A DNA stretch of 34,933 bases from an uncultured Treponema sp. (lineage in GTDB: Bacteria > Spirochaetota > Spirochaetia > Treponematales > Treponemataceae). Location: the NCBI GenBank assembly GCA_937885235.1, contig CAKZZK010000189.1, positions 1 to 34,933 on the forward strand. Direction: 5' to 3'. Below, in pieces: positions 16,245 through 24,176 of the stretch. The translations under genes and the position numbers were made by a program. Below the pieces are notes generated by a model, which worked only from the letters and a program-made list of their open reading frames with translations, made no database searches and was not told where the DNA came from. Within the stretch, counting starts at the first letter, position 1; each line of letters starts with the position of its first letter.

Positions 16245-19200
16245 CTACGGGTTCAAGTGAAATTCCCCGTATTCATCTACAATCTGCGTGCGGATGCCCG
16301 TCATGGGGCGCCATGTGATGGCAAAGGTAAAATATGGCTCGTAGCTGTAGTACGGGCGGGGGCCGTCATCGGAAATAAGACGCGGCTGGAAGACAAAGCT
16401 TGAAGACAAATCCCAGTCATGCAGATTGTGCTCCACTGTAATCTTTAGATTTTTAAGCTTAAAGCCCGATTCCTTGCGGGTTTTTAGAGACGTATCCCAG
16501 AAAGCAAATGAATTGATAAGGTCTTGCAGCGGATTAGTCTCGCCACTGATGATGTCCCCGTATTCTGTGTAGCCCTGAATGTAGCGGAAGACCACCGAGT
16601 TGCGGGACTCAGAGCTGAACGTAATGTCAAGGAAGCGGTTTATCCTGAATGTGAGGGAGGGAATAAATTTGAAATAGCTGTCCGTCGGGCGCAGGTAATC
16701 ATACACAAGGCTCGCATTCAAGGCGGGAGCCCATGAAATTCTGTTCCGCCAGTAACGGAAGGTCTTGTGCGGCGACACATAGGCAAGGCTCAGCGTGTAC
16801 GGCTGGAATTCCATATCGCTCTTTGAAATCCATCCCTTATCCGCATCAAAGTCATAGCCATAGGCATACTGCATGGTATAGGCAAGCTGGAAACCCAGAT
16901 AGTCAACGGCAAGCTTGAGGGAATCCGCATGTTCCTCGTCCAGATTGTAATTAAAAGACTCCGTAAAGCTCGGACCGTTGGGCACAGACAGCTTTGCGGA
17001 CTGCTGCAAGGGCTTGTCAGTCCATGTTTCCGTATCGGGATCTTCCTTTACGCCGGTGGCAATGCTGAAATCCGCGATGGGGAAGGTGATCTGCAAGCGG
17101 GCATCGTGCTCCTTGTCCTGCGGCGGAAGGGTGCTTGAAAGCGTCAGTGTCTGCGAGGTCCTTTCCGCTTCCGTGGCAGACAGGTAGCCTGTAATGGAAT
17201 GGGCAGTCACGCTTTCCTTGTCAGTCATATCCAGCGTCAGGTAATCCCATTCGGGACTACCCGCATCGCCGACAAATTTGGTGCGCACAATCTTCATCGT
17301 ATTGCTCCAGTCCAGACCGGTATTCTTGAAAATCGAATCAAAGATGAAGGGACGGAAACGCAAAAGGTTCTGGGCAGTCAGATCAAGCCTGCGGGCATCG
17401 TAATCCGAAAGCTTTACAGAATCCTTTGCATCCTCAGTGCTGTAGCCGTCCAGATTCGGGTGGCGCTGGTAGAGCGGCTCAAAGGTAAGCGTATCCGTAA
17501 AAGAGAGGAAATCGCCAAAGTACGAAAGCGCATTCGTCAGCGAAATCGGGGAAGTCAGCTGATAGTAAGATGAATACATATCAGACCAGTCGAAGCTGTT
17601 CGTCTCTGCAAAGGACGCGGTGCTGTAGACTATCTGCGTCACATACTGGGGGCTCACCGTATAGCCAAGGCGGTAGCGGAAGCCTTCCATGGAAACCTTT
17701 GCGGGCAGGTCGGCGGTCTGCAAATCGGGCAAGTCCTTTACCGCAAATATTCCGTCAACACTCTGTTTTGACTTCCCTTTTTCCTCTTTGTCCTCATCCT
17801 GCTTTTCCTCTTCCTGCGGCTCCTGCCGGGCATTCAGCGGAACGAATTCGTAAATCGTACCGCCGATTTCTGCTGAAAAGCGGAACGGAGTCACCAGCGA
17901 AGGATAGAAGAACGAACGTTCCGGGGAAAATGTCCGCCAATCCATTGCGCCCGAAAAGAATTCGGCATCCATGCGGGTGGCAGAATCGAATATTATAGAA
18001 GAAGATGCGTTCGTCACGCCCAGCGTGGAGATATACGGCTGCACATCTTCTGACAGGGGAACGGAATAAGAGCCCTGCGCGTTCCAGGTAAATGAGGAAA
18101 TCTTGCGCGTGTCGCTGTCGGTGTTTTTCTGTGCATCGCTGATGTCAGTATTGGTCGTGAGGAAGTGTATCCAGTCCATGTACTCCCGCCTCGTGCCAAA
18201 ATCAACAAGGAAATAGGGGTCCGAGTACACCGGCATAGACAGCGAAAAGTTAAAGGGAGATGTGACGGAAAGGGCGAAGTTGCCGCTATAGCGGAAGGGA
18301 TAATCCATGCCGAGGAAGTGAGATTCATCGCGGTAAATCTTGTGCTCCCCCGAAGAATAGCGGCTAAAGCCATTGTTGCGGTAGAACATGGTATTGCTGA
18401 AGCCCAGATTAAAAAATCCCTCTATGCGGTCGATGAAGCTCTTTGGCTTGTACACGCCGTTTATTCCCACCGTACCGCCGAAGGACGAATACACATCGGC
18501 AACAAGCTTGAGGTATTCATCGGTGCTGCCCGTATAGTTTTTGTCCAGATTGTGCAGGACAAGCCCTTCTCGCTCTTGCTCTTTCAGACGGGAGATGCGC
18601 GTAAAGTTAAAGCCCGTGTCGTCCTCCGCATCCGGCGCATAGGCTGAAAGGGGCTTCCTTCCCCAGAGGTAGGTCGTCGTCTGCAGGTAGTAGCCCTTGC
18701 GGCTGTCGTAGCCTATGACGGGATTGAAGATGAGTTCATCTTTAGGATAATAGAATGCGGGCAGGTACAAAAGGGGAATGTGCCCCACGTAAAGCACCGC
18801 ATTCAGAAAAGCGAACTCGCCACCCGGCAGGAGCCAGACCTTGGAGGCGCGTATCTTCCAGTGGGGGTCTTCATCATCGCAGAAGGTGACGGCGGCATGG
18901 TTAAAGGTCATCGTCCCCCCTTCGCTTTTGCCCATGAGCTTGGAGGAAACCACGAGGGTGGAATCCGGCGTAGCGGAAATGCCGTCGCCACCCACCTGCA
19001 CGATGCGGGCATTGTCGAAAACACCTTCAAGCGTGCTCGTATTGAAGAGCAGGGTTTCGGCAGTCATGGTCTGCACGCCATCAGAGCCGCCTGTCTGCAC
19101 AAGGTTCACATGTCCCTGCGCATACAGCATATTCGTCTTGCGGTTGTACGTCATGTAATCGGCAATGATGGTGGTATTCTTTCCGCTGTTAGCCACCGTG

Positions 19201-19391
19201 ATGGAAACATTGCCGGAGAGTACGACAAGCTCTTCTTCTGTGTCGGGATCTTTTTGATATTCGGTCTTATGGGCGTTCAGTATCTTGACCACCGTATTTC
19301 CGGCAGTTTGGGCGCACAGATGGCGCGGAGGAAAAAAACAGATGGCAATAAAAAAGCAGAATATGAGCTTTCTACACGGCAGCCTGCCCAC
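16245..19391 (-). CDS. LptD/OstA-like outer-membrane protein
   Basis: This 1048-residue protein is of the treponemal LptD-like (OstA) type. It has a signal peptide with core LIFCFFIAICFF and a likely signal peptidase I cut near LCAQ. An OstA/LptA-like beta domain follows (about 30-200, repeated GNVSITV- and YAQGHVNLVQTGG-type strands). The rest is a large beta-barrel with many alternating aromatic strands and a terminal Pro after EYGEFHLNP. A charged low-complexity insert rich in E, K, D and Q lies near residues 525-545. LptD proteins insert lipopolysaccharide or a similar glycolipid in the outer membrane. The start is GTG, overlapping the end of uvrA by 20 nt, so the two are probably cotranscribed. 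Confidence 0.85.
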   Translation of the reverse strand: MGRLPCRKLIFCFFIAICFFPPRHLCAQTAGNTVVKILNAHKTEYQKDPDTEEELVVLSGNVSITVANSGKNTTIIADYMTYNRKTNMLYAQGHVNLVQTGGSDGVQTMTAETLLFNTSTLEGVFDNARIVQVGGDGISATPDSTLVVSSKLMGKSEGGTMTFNHAAVTFCDDEDPHWKIRASKVWLLPGGEFAFLNAVLYVGHIPLLYLPAFYYPKDELIFNPVIGYDSRKGYYLQTTTYLWGRKPLSAYAPDAEDDTGFNFTRISRLKEQEREGLVLHNLDKNYTGSTDEYLKLVADVYSSFGGTVGINGVYKPKSFIDRIEGFFNLGFSNTMFYRNNGFSRYSSGEHKIYRDESHFLGMDYPFRYSGNFALSVTSPFNFSLSMPVYSDPYFLVDFGTRREYMDWIHFLTTNTDISDAQKNTDSDTRKISSFTWNAQGSYSVPLSEDVQPYISTLGVTNASSSIIFDSATRMDAEFFSGAMDWRTFSPERSFFYPSLVTPFRFSAEIGGTIYEFVPLNARQEPQEEEKQDEDKEEKGKSKQSVDGIFAVKDLPDLQTADLPAKVSMEGFRYRLGYTVSPQYVTQIVYSTASFAETNSFDWSDMYSSYYQLTSPISLTNALSYFGDFLSFTDTLTFEPLYQRHPNLDGYSTEDAKDSVKLSDYDARRLDLTAQNLLRFRPFIFDSIFKNTGLDWSNTMKIVRTKFVGDAGSPEWDYLTLDMTDKESVTAHSITGYLSATEAERTSQTLTLSSTLPPQDKEHDARLQITFPIADFSIATGVKEDPDTETWTDKPLQQSAKLSVPNGPSFTESFNYNLDEEHADSLKLAVDYLGFQLAYTMQYAYGYDFDADKGWISKSDMEFQPYTLSLAYVSPHKTFRYWRNRISWAPALNASLVYDYLRPTDSYFKFIPSLTFRINRFLDITFSSESRNSVVFRYIQGYTEYGDIISGETNPLQDLINSFAFWDTSLKTRKESGFKLKNLKITVEHNLHDWDLSSSFVFQPRLISDDGPRPYYSYEPYFTFAITWRPMTGIRTQIVDEYGEFHLNP

Positions 19392-22350
19392 TTAGATTTC
19401 TAGCCCTCTCACGGGCAAGCATCTCACCCACGTACTTGCCCGTGTAGCTCTTTGGATTCCGAGACACTTCTTCCGGTGTTCCGGTCGCCACTACCTGTCC
19501 GCCGTTGTATCCCCCCTCCGGTCCCAGATCGATGATGTAATCTGCCTGACAGATAACATCGAGATTGTGTTCTATCATGACCACGGTATTTCCCTTGTCC
19601 ACCAAGCGCTGGATAACTTCCATGAGCTGCTTGATATCCACAAAGTGAAGCCCTGTGGTCGGTTCGTCCAATATGTACAGCGTCCTGCCTGTGGAAGGAC
19701 GCGCCAGCTCGCTCGCAAGCTTTACGCGCTGAGCCTCACCGCCGGAAAGCGTGAGCGCATTCTGCCCCAGCTGGATGTAGCCAAGCCCCACGCTTTTGAG
19801 CGTCTCCATCTTGCGAGAAATATGCGGGATGCCGCTGAAAAAGTCACAGGCATCTTCAACCGTCATGTCGAGCACGTCGGAGATGGACTTGCCCTTGTAC
19901 AGCACGTCCAAGGTCTCCTGATTGAAGCGCTTGCCGTGGCAGACGTCACACTGAATAAAGACATCCGGCAGGAAGTTCATCTCTATGGTAATCGTGCCGG
20001 CACCCTGACAGTTTTCACAGCGTCCGCCCTTTACGTTGAAGCTAAAGCGCCCTCCCTTGTAGCCCCGCGCCTTTGCTTCCGGCAGAGAGGCATAGAGGTC
20101 GCGAATCTTGTCAAAGACACCGATGTAGGTGACGGGATTGGAGCGCGGCGTGCGTCCGATGGGGCTCTGGTCTATGTTTATCACCTTATCGATGTGCTCT
20201 ATGCCGCCTATCTTTTTGAACGCCCCTGTGGGATAGTCCGTGCGCATAATCTTGTTGCTCACGGCGGGATAAAAGACATCATTGAGCAGGGTGGACTTGC
20301 CGCTTCCCGAAATGCCCGTAATGCACGTGAATGTGCCGAGCGGAATCTCCACGCTGATGTCCTTGAGGTTGTGCTCGCTCACTCCCTCTATGGTGATGCT
20401 GTGCCCGTTGCCCGTGCGCCGCGTTTCGGGAATAGCCATGCGGATTTTGCCCGCAAGGTAGCGCCCCGTCACACTCTGTTCTATGGCCATCACCTGCTGC
20501 GGTGTGCCTGCCGCCATAATCTGCCCGCCGTGAACACCGGCTCCGGGACCTATGTCAATGAGCCAGTCGGCAGTGCGCAGTGTCTGCTCATCGTGCTCCA
20601 CGACAATCACTGTGTTACCCAAATCCCGCAGATAGGTGAGCGAATTGATGAGCCGCTGATTATCCCGCTGATGCAGACCAATCGAAGGCTCGTCGAGCAC
20701 GTACATGACGCCCGTCAGCGCACTGCCAATCTGGGTGGAAAGCCTGATGCGCTGCGCCTCTCCGCCGCTCAATGTGGCTGCAGAGCGTTCCAGCGTCAGG
20801 TATTCCAGTCCCACGTTTTTTAGGAAGGAAAGACGGGAGCGGATTTCCTTCAATATCTGCGCGGCAATCTTCTGCTCGGTCTGCGAAAGGGCAAGCTTTT
20901 CAAAGAAATCTATGGTTTCCAGAACGGAAAGCTCGGTAAGCTGCCAGATGTTCTTGCCACCCACCGTCACGCAGAGGGCTTCCTGACGCAGCCTTTTGCC
21001 GTGGCAGCTCTGGCACTCGCGGTGGGACATATATTTCTCAAGGTTCGAGCGCATGGAATCTCCCCATGCCTCGGCGTAGCGGCGGCGCATATCGGCATAG
21101 ACACCCACCCACGGACGGTTGTAGGTGCTCTGCCCCTCCCCGCTCTGCTTGTAATAAACCCAGCGGATGTTTTTTTCTGCATCGCCATTCCACAGGAAAG
21201 CGGTCTGCTTTTTCGTGAGCTTTTTCAGCGGCGTGTCAAGGTCAAAGCCCCCCGCCTCCGCAATGGCAGAAAACATAGCCTGATTCCACGCGGTCTCAGG
21301 ATTATAAGGGGCAAGTCCGCCCTCATTGAAGGACAGAGAGGAATCCGGCATGATGAGCGCTTCATCGTATTCCATCTTTTCGCCCAATCCCGTGCAGTCA
21401 GGGCAGGCGCCATAGGGATTATTGAATGAAAAAAGCCTCGGCTGTAGTTCAGGAATAGAAATGCCGCAGTCAGGGCAGGCATTCTTCTGCGAGAAAAACA
21501 CTTCTTCTTCTATATAATCCGCATCCCTGTCGTAGGGTGTGCCCTTTGCATCAAGGGCAGCGGTGACGGCCGCATAAGCTGCATCGCTTTTGTTCACGCG
21601 GCGCAGGGCAATCAGTATGCCGTTAGAGCTTTTGAGGCTCGTCTCCACAGAATCCGCAAGGCGCTGGCGAATGTCCGCCTTGATGGCGATGCGGTCAACC
21701 ACTATCTCTATCGTGTGCTTTTTCTGTTTGTCGAGCTTGATGGAATCTTCAAGCTGCACCATGAGGCCGTCTATGCGGGCACGCACAAAGCCTGCTTTCT
21801 TGGCGTCATCGATGATTTTCTGGTGCTCACCCTTCTTGCCGCGGATGACGGGAGCAAGCAGTGTGAGCTTTGTTCCTTCATTCCAGCTCAGGATGGTATC
21901 GATGATCTGGTCTACAGACTGCTCTTTGATTTCCCGTCCGCAGTTGGGGCAGTGCGCCATACCTATCCGCGCAAAAAGCAGACGGTAATAGTCATAGATT
22001 TCCGTGACGGTGCCGACGGTGGAACGAGGATTTTTATGCGTGGTCTTCTGCTCGATAGAAATGGCAGGGGAAAGTCCCGTTATCATATCCACATCGGGCT
22101 TATCCATGCGTCCGAGGAACTGGCGGGCATAGGAAGAAAGGCTTTCCATATAGCGGCGCTGCCCTTCGGCAAAGAGCGTGTCAAAAGCAAGGGAGCTTTT
22201 GCCCGAGCCAGACAGCCCGCTGATGACCACAAGCTTGTTGCGCGGCAGTTCCACGCTGATGTTTTTGAGGTTGTGTTCCCGTGCGCCCTGAATGACTATC
22301 TTCTCGCCGCTTTCCACCGTATTGATGGCGGCACTTTCCTGCTTCTTCAT
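19372..22350 (-). CDS. uvrA: Excinuclease ABC subunit A
   Basis: This 992-residue nucleotide-excision repair ATPase recognises DNA damage with UvrB. It has two ABC modules: Walker A GLSGSGKSS near the N-terminus and GISGSGKST in the second half, with LSGGEAQRIRLSTQIG and LSGGEAQRVKLASELA signatures. Two zinc fingers are visible: the CPDC pairs around ACPDCTGLG, and CENC with CDVC around MNFLPDVF. I start at ATG 22350 because AGGTG lies upstream and this matches normal UvrA length; a frame extension to 22389 would cross the promoter. It is divergent from the histidine gene and leads into the LptD-like gene. Confidence 0.98.
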   Translation of the reverse strand: MKKQESAAINTVESGEKIVIQGAREHNLKNISVELPRNKLVVISGLSGSGKSSLAFDTLFAEGQRRYMESLSSYARQFLGRMDKPDVDMITGLSPAISIEQKTTHKNPRSTVGTVTEIYDYYRLLFARIGMAHCPNCGREIKEQSVDQIIDTILSWNEGTKLTLLAPVIRGKKGEHQKIIDDAKKAGFVRARIDGLMVQLEDSIKLDKQKKHTIEIVVDRIAIKADIRQRLADSVETSLKSSNGILIALRRVNKSDAAYAAVTAALDAKGTPYDRDADYIEEEVFFSQKNACPDCGISIPELQPRLFSFNNPYGACPDCTGLGEKMEYDEALIMPDSSLSFNEGGLAPYNPETAWNQAMFSAIAEAGGFDLDTPLKKLTKKQTAFLWNGDAEKNIRWVYYKQSGEGQSTYNRPWVGVYADMRRRYAEAWGDSMRSNLEKYMSHRECQSCHGKRLRQEALCVTVGGKNIWQLTELSVLETIDFFEKLALSQTEQKIAAQILKEIRSRLSFLKNVGLEYLTLERSAATLSGGEAQRIRLSTQIGSALTGVMYVLDEPSIGLHQRDNQRLINSLTYLRDLGNTVIVVEHDEQTLRTADWLIDIGPGAGVHGGQIMAAGTPQQVMAIEQSVTGRYLAGKIRMAIPETRRTGNGHSITIEGVSEHNLKDISVEIPLGTFTCITGISGSGKSTLLNDVFYPAVSNKIMRTDYPTGAFKKIGGIEHIDKVINIDQSPIGRTPRSNPVTYIGVFDKIRDLYASLPEAKARGYKGGRFSFNVKGGRCENCQGAGTITIEMNFLPDVFIQCDVCHGKRFNQETLDVLYKGKSISDVLDMTVEDACDFFSGIPHISRKMETLKSVGLGYIQLGQNALTLSGGEAQRVKLASELARPSTGRTLYILDEPTTGLHFVDIKQLMEVIQRLVDKGNTVVMIEHNLDVICQADYIIDLGPEGGYNGGQVVATGTPEEVSRNPKSYTGKYVGEMLARERARNLSGQAAV

Positions 22351-22360
22351 CGTAGCACCT

Positions 22361-22389
22361 ATGATAGTGCAAAACACGCTTTTGGGCAA
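22361..22389 (-). promoter_or_regulatory. uvrA promoter
   Basis: On the minus strand TTGCCC (complement of 22384-22389), a 17-nt spacer and TATCAT (complement of 22361-22366) form a promoter with a predicted start point only a few bases before the uvrA ATG. The -35 and its surroundings (22383-22390) form an 8-bp inverted repeat with the -35 of the divergent histidine gene (22430-22437). Confidence 0.65.
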
Positions 22390-22430
22390 CTACATATGAA
22401 ACCGATGCAGGAGCGATTCTGAAAATCACG

Positions 22431-22459
22431 TTGCCCAGATTATTTATTTCTGTTAGACT
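22431..22459 (+). promoter_or_regulatory. Promoter of the HisA-HisI-HisE gene
   Basis: TTGCCC (22431-22436), a 17-nt spacer and an extended -10 TGTTAGACT (hexamer 22454-22459). The ATG lies 8 nt after the -10, so the transcript should start at or next to the start codon. No Shine-Dalgarno is present. Confidence 0.6.
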
Positions 22460-22467
22460 GCTACATT

Positions 22468-23769
22468 ATGGTAATTTCTTCTATTGATTTAAAAGACGGA
22501 CACGTGGTTCAGCTTAAAAACGGGAAGAACCTTGTGCTCCAGCGCGATGATGCGGATAAACTCATAGCGGACTTTGACAGCTACGGCGAGGTGGCAATCA
22601 TAGACCTTGATGCCGCGCTGCGTCACACGGATGAAAAAGGCAATACGGCGAACACACAGCTGCTCACTTCGCTGCTGCGCAAGGGTAACGTGCGGGTCGG
22701 CGGAGGCATCCGCGATGTAAAAAAGGCGCGCAAGCTCATTTCGCTCGGGGCAGAGAAGGTGATCATCGGCTCTGCGGCATGGAATACGGGACGAACGGAC
22801 GGAGACCCCATCCTGAACGTGGCATTTCTGGAAGAACTTGTTCAGGCCATCGGCAAACAGCGGATCATCATCTCTGTGGATGCCATCAATGGAAAAATAG
22901 CCGTAAAAGGTTGGACGGAAACCGCAAATATCTCCCTCATAGAAGGTGCCAAGGAAGCGGAAAAATACGCAAGCGAACTGCTTTTTACCTGCGTGGAAAA
23001 AGAAGGCTGTATGCAGGGAACAGACATGGAGCAGGTGCGCAGCCTGCGTGAAGCCGTCAGCTGCCGCGTGGTGGCCGCAGGAGGAGTGAATTCCCTGGAT
23101 CAAATTATACAGCTGGAACGCATGGGCTGCGACGTGCAGCTTGGCATGGCGCTGTACACGGGTGCAGTTAAGCTAGACGAAAGCTTTGTGGGCTGCCTCA
23201 ACTGGGACAAGGTGCAAGGCATGATACCCGTCATTGCCCAGAGCCCCGCAGGAGAGGTGCTGATGATGGGCTATGCCACAAAAGAGGCTTTTCAGAAGAC
23301 ATTCGAAAGCAAGCGGCTTACCTTCTACAGCCGTACCCGCGACTGCCTCTGGACAAAGGGCGAAACAAGCGGCCACTATCTGGAACTGGTAAAGGTCCGC
23401 GCGGACTGCGACAGGGACACCGTGCTCGCGACGGTTATCCCCCACGGCGGGGTCTGCCACACGGGCAGCTGGACCTGCTTCTCCTCTGCGGCGGATGAAA
23501 AAAGCAGCATGGAACGGCTCTATGCCATTATTGCGGAACGCTTTGCCAATCCCCGTCCCGGCAGCTACACAGCCACGCTTAACGACAAGCGGGTGCGCGA
23601 AAAGGTCATGGAAGAAGCGGAAGAGCTTTGCGACGAAGCAGAAAGCAGGGAAGAAGTCATCTGGGAAGCCGCAGACCTGCTTTACTTCGTAAGCGTGCTC
23701 ATGTACAAGGAAGGCGTCACCTGGCAAGATATATACAACGAGCTTGACAGGCGGCACAAGGAAAAATGA
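22468..23769 (+). CDS. Three-domain histidine biosynthesis enzyme HisA-HisI-HisE
   Basis: This 433-residue cytosolic fusion should catalyse three consecutive histidine steps. Residues 1-242 are a HisA-type barrel: Asp7 in SSIDLKDG, VGGGIRD at 77-83, Asp138 in SVDAINGKIAVKGW, and AAGGV at 203-207. Residues 245-345 are HisI (phosphoribosyl-AMP cyclohydrolase), with zinc/magnesium residues in RADCDRD (311-317), and Cys330 and Cys337. Residues 348-433 are HisE (phosphoribosyl-ATP pyrophosphohydrolase), with KVMEEAEELCDEA and EAADLLYF. HisIE fusions are common; an added HisA domain is unusual. In the HisA part the usual acidic residue of the (K/R)DG loop is Glu179 (KEG). The gene stands alone, without other his genes in the window. 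Confidence 0.93.
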   Translation: MVISSIDLKDGHVVQLKNGKNLVLQRDDADKLIADFDSYGEVAIIDLDAALRHTDEKGNTANTQLLTSLLRKGNVRVGGGIRDVKKARKLISLGAEKVIIGSAAWNTGRTDGDPILNVAFLEELVQAIGKQRIIISVDAINGKIAVKGWTETANISLIEGAKEAEKYASELLFTCVEKEGCMQGTDMEQVRSLREAVSCRVVAAGGVNSLDQIIQLERMGCDVQLGMALYTGAVKLDESFVGCLNWDKVQGMIPVIAQSPAGEVLMMGYATKEAFQKTFESKRLTFYSRTRDCLWTKGETSGHYLELVKVRADCDRDTVLATVIPHGGVCHTGSWTCFSSAADEKSSMERLYAIIAERFANPRPGSYTATLNDKRVREKVMEEAEELCDEAESREEVIWEAADLLYFVSVLMYKEGVTWQDIYNELDRRHKEK

Positions 23770-23785
23770 TTATTTGGGGCAAAGG

Positions 23786-24043
23786 CTAAAGGTTTTCCTT
23801 CAAGAATGAGGAAAGCTTTTCTGCCGCAGCTTCTTCGTCATCGCCCTCCACGGAGACGGAAAGCAGATGCCCCTGCTTTGCCCCTAAGCTCATAACCGCA
23901 ATAAGGCGCTTTGCATCGACAGTTTTGCCGTTGCAAGTAAGCTTTATTGTGGAAGAAAAAGCTTTTGCCACTTTTACAAGCTCTCCGCCCGGACGGGCAT
24001 GGATTCCAAGAGCGTCGGTGATTGTATAATCAAACTGTTTCAT
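23786..24043 (-). CDS. ptsH: Phosphocarrier protein HPr
   Basis: This 85-residue cytosolic PTS carrier passes phosphate from Enzyme I to the fructose EII. The active site GIHARP has His15 at the canonical position. Where the regulatory Ser46 occurs in many HPr proteins (NLKSIMGVMSLG in Bacillus), this protein has Arg46 (DAKRLIAVMSLG), so HPr-kinase phosphorylation at that position is impossible. GGAGG lies 5 nt before the ATG. It follows the fruR-fruK-fruA operon on the same strand but has its own promoter. It ends convergently 16 nt from the histidine gene. Confidence 0.95.
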   Translation of the reverse strand: MKQFDYTITDALGIHARPGGELVKVAKAFSSTIKLTCNGKTVDAKRLIAVMSLGAKQGHLLSVSVEGDDEEAAAEKLSSFLKENL

Positions 24044-24080
24044 AAATCCTCCATATAGAATAAACAGATGCTATTCCTCA

Positions 24081-24109
24081 ATTATATATTCGCTTTTACG
24101 ATAAAGCAA
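24081..24109 (-). promoter_or_regulatory. ptsH promoter
   Basis: On the minus strand TTGCTT (complement of 24104-24109), a 17-nt spacer and TATAAT (complement of 24081-24086). The start point should be near 24074, about 30 nt before the ptsH ATG. It lies in the 133-nt gap after fruA. Confidence 0.65.
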
Positions 24110-24114
24110 ATTCT

Positions 24115-24149
24115 TTCGCAGCCGAACAGCCTGACTGTCCAGCTGCGAA
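24115..24149. other. Hairpin between fruA and ptsH
   Basis: TTCGCAGC (24115-24122) pairs with GCTGCGAA (24142-24149), and an inner ACAG/CTGT stem lies in the loop. It is 27 nt past the fruA stop. Without a clear T-run it is a weak terminator at best; it could protect the 3' end of the fru transcript. Confidence 0.4.
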
Positions 24150-24176
24150 GCTAAGCCGGAAGCTTTGCTTTCTACT

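Noticed and set aside
19567..20823. Long open frame opposite uvrA
   Set aside because: It is a mirror of strongly conserved uvrA coding, with no family motifs and no promoter or ribosome-binding site.
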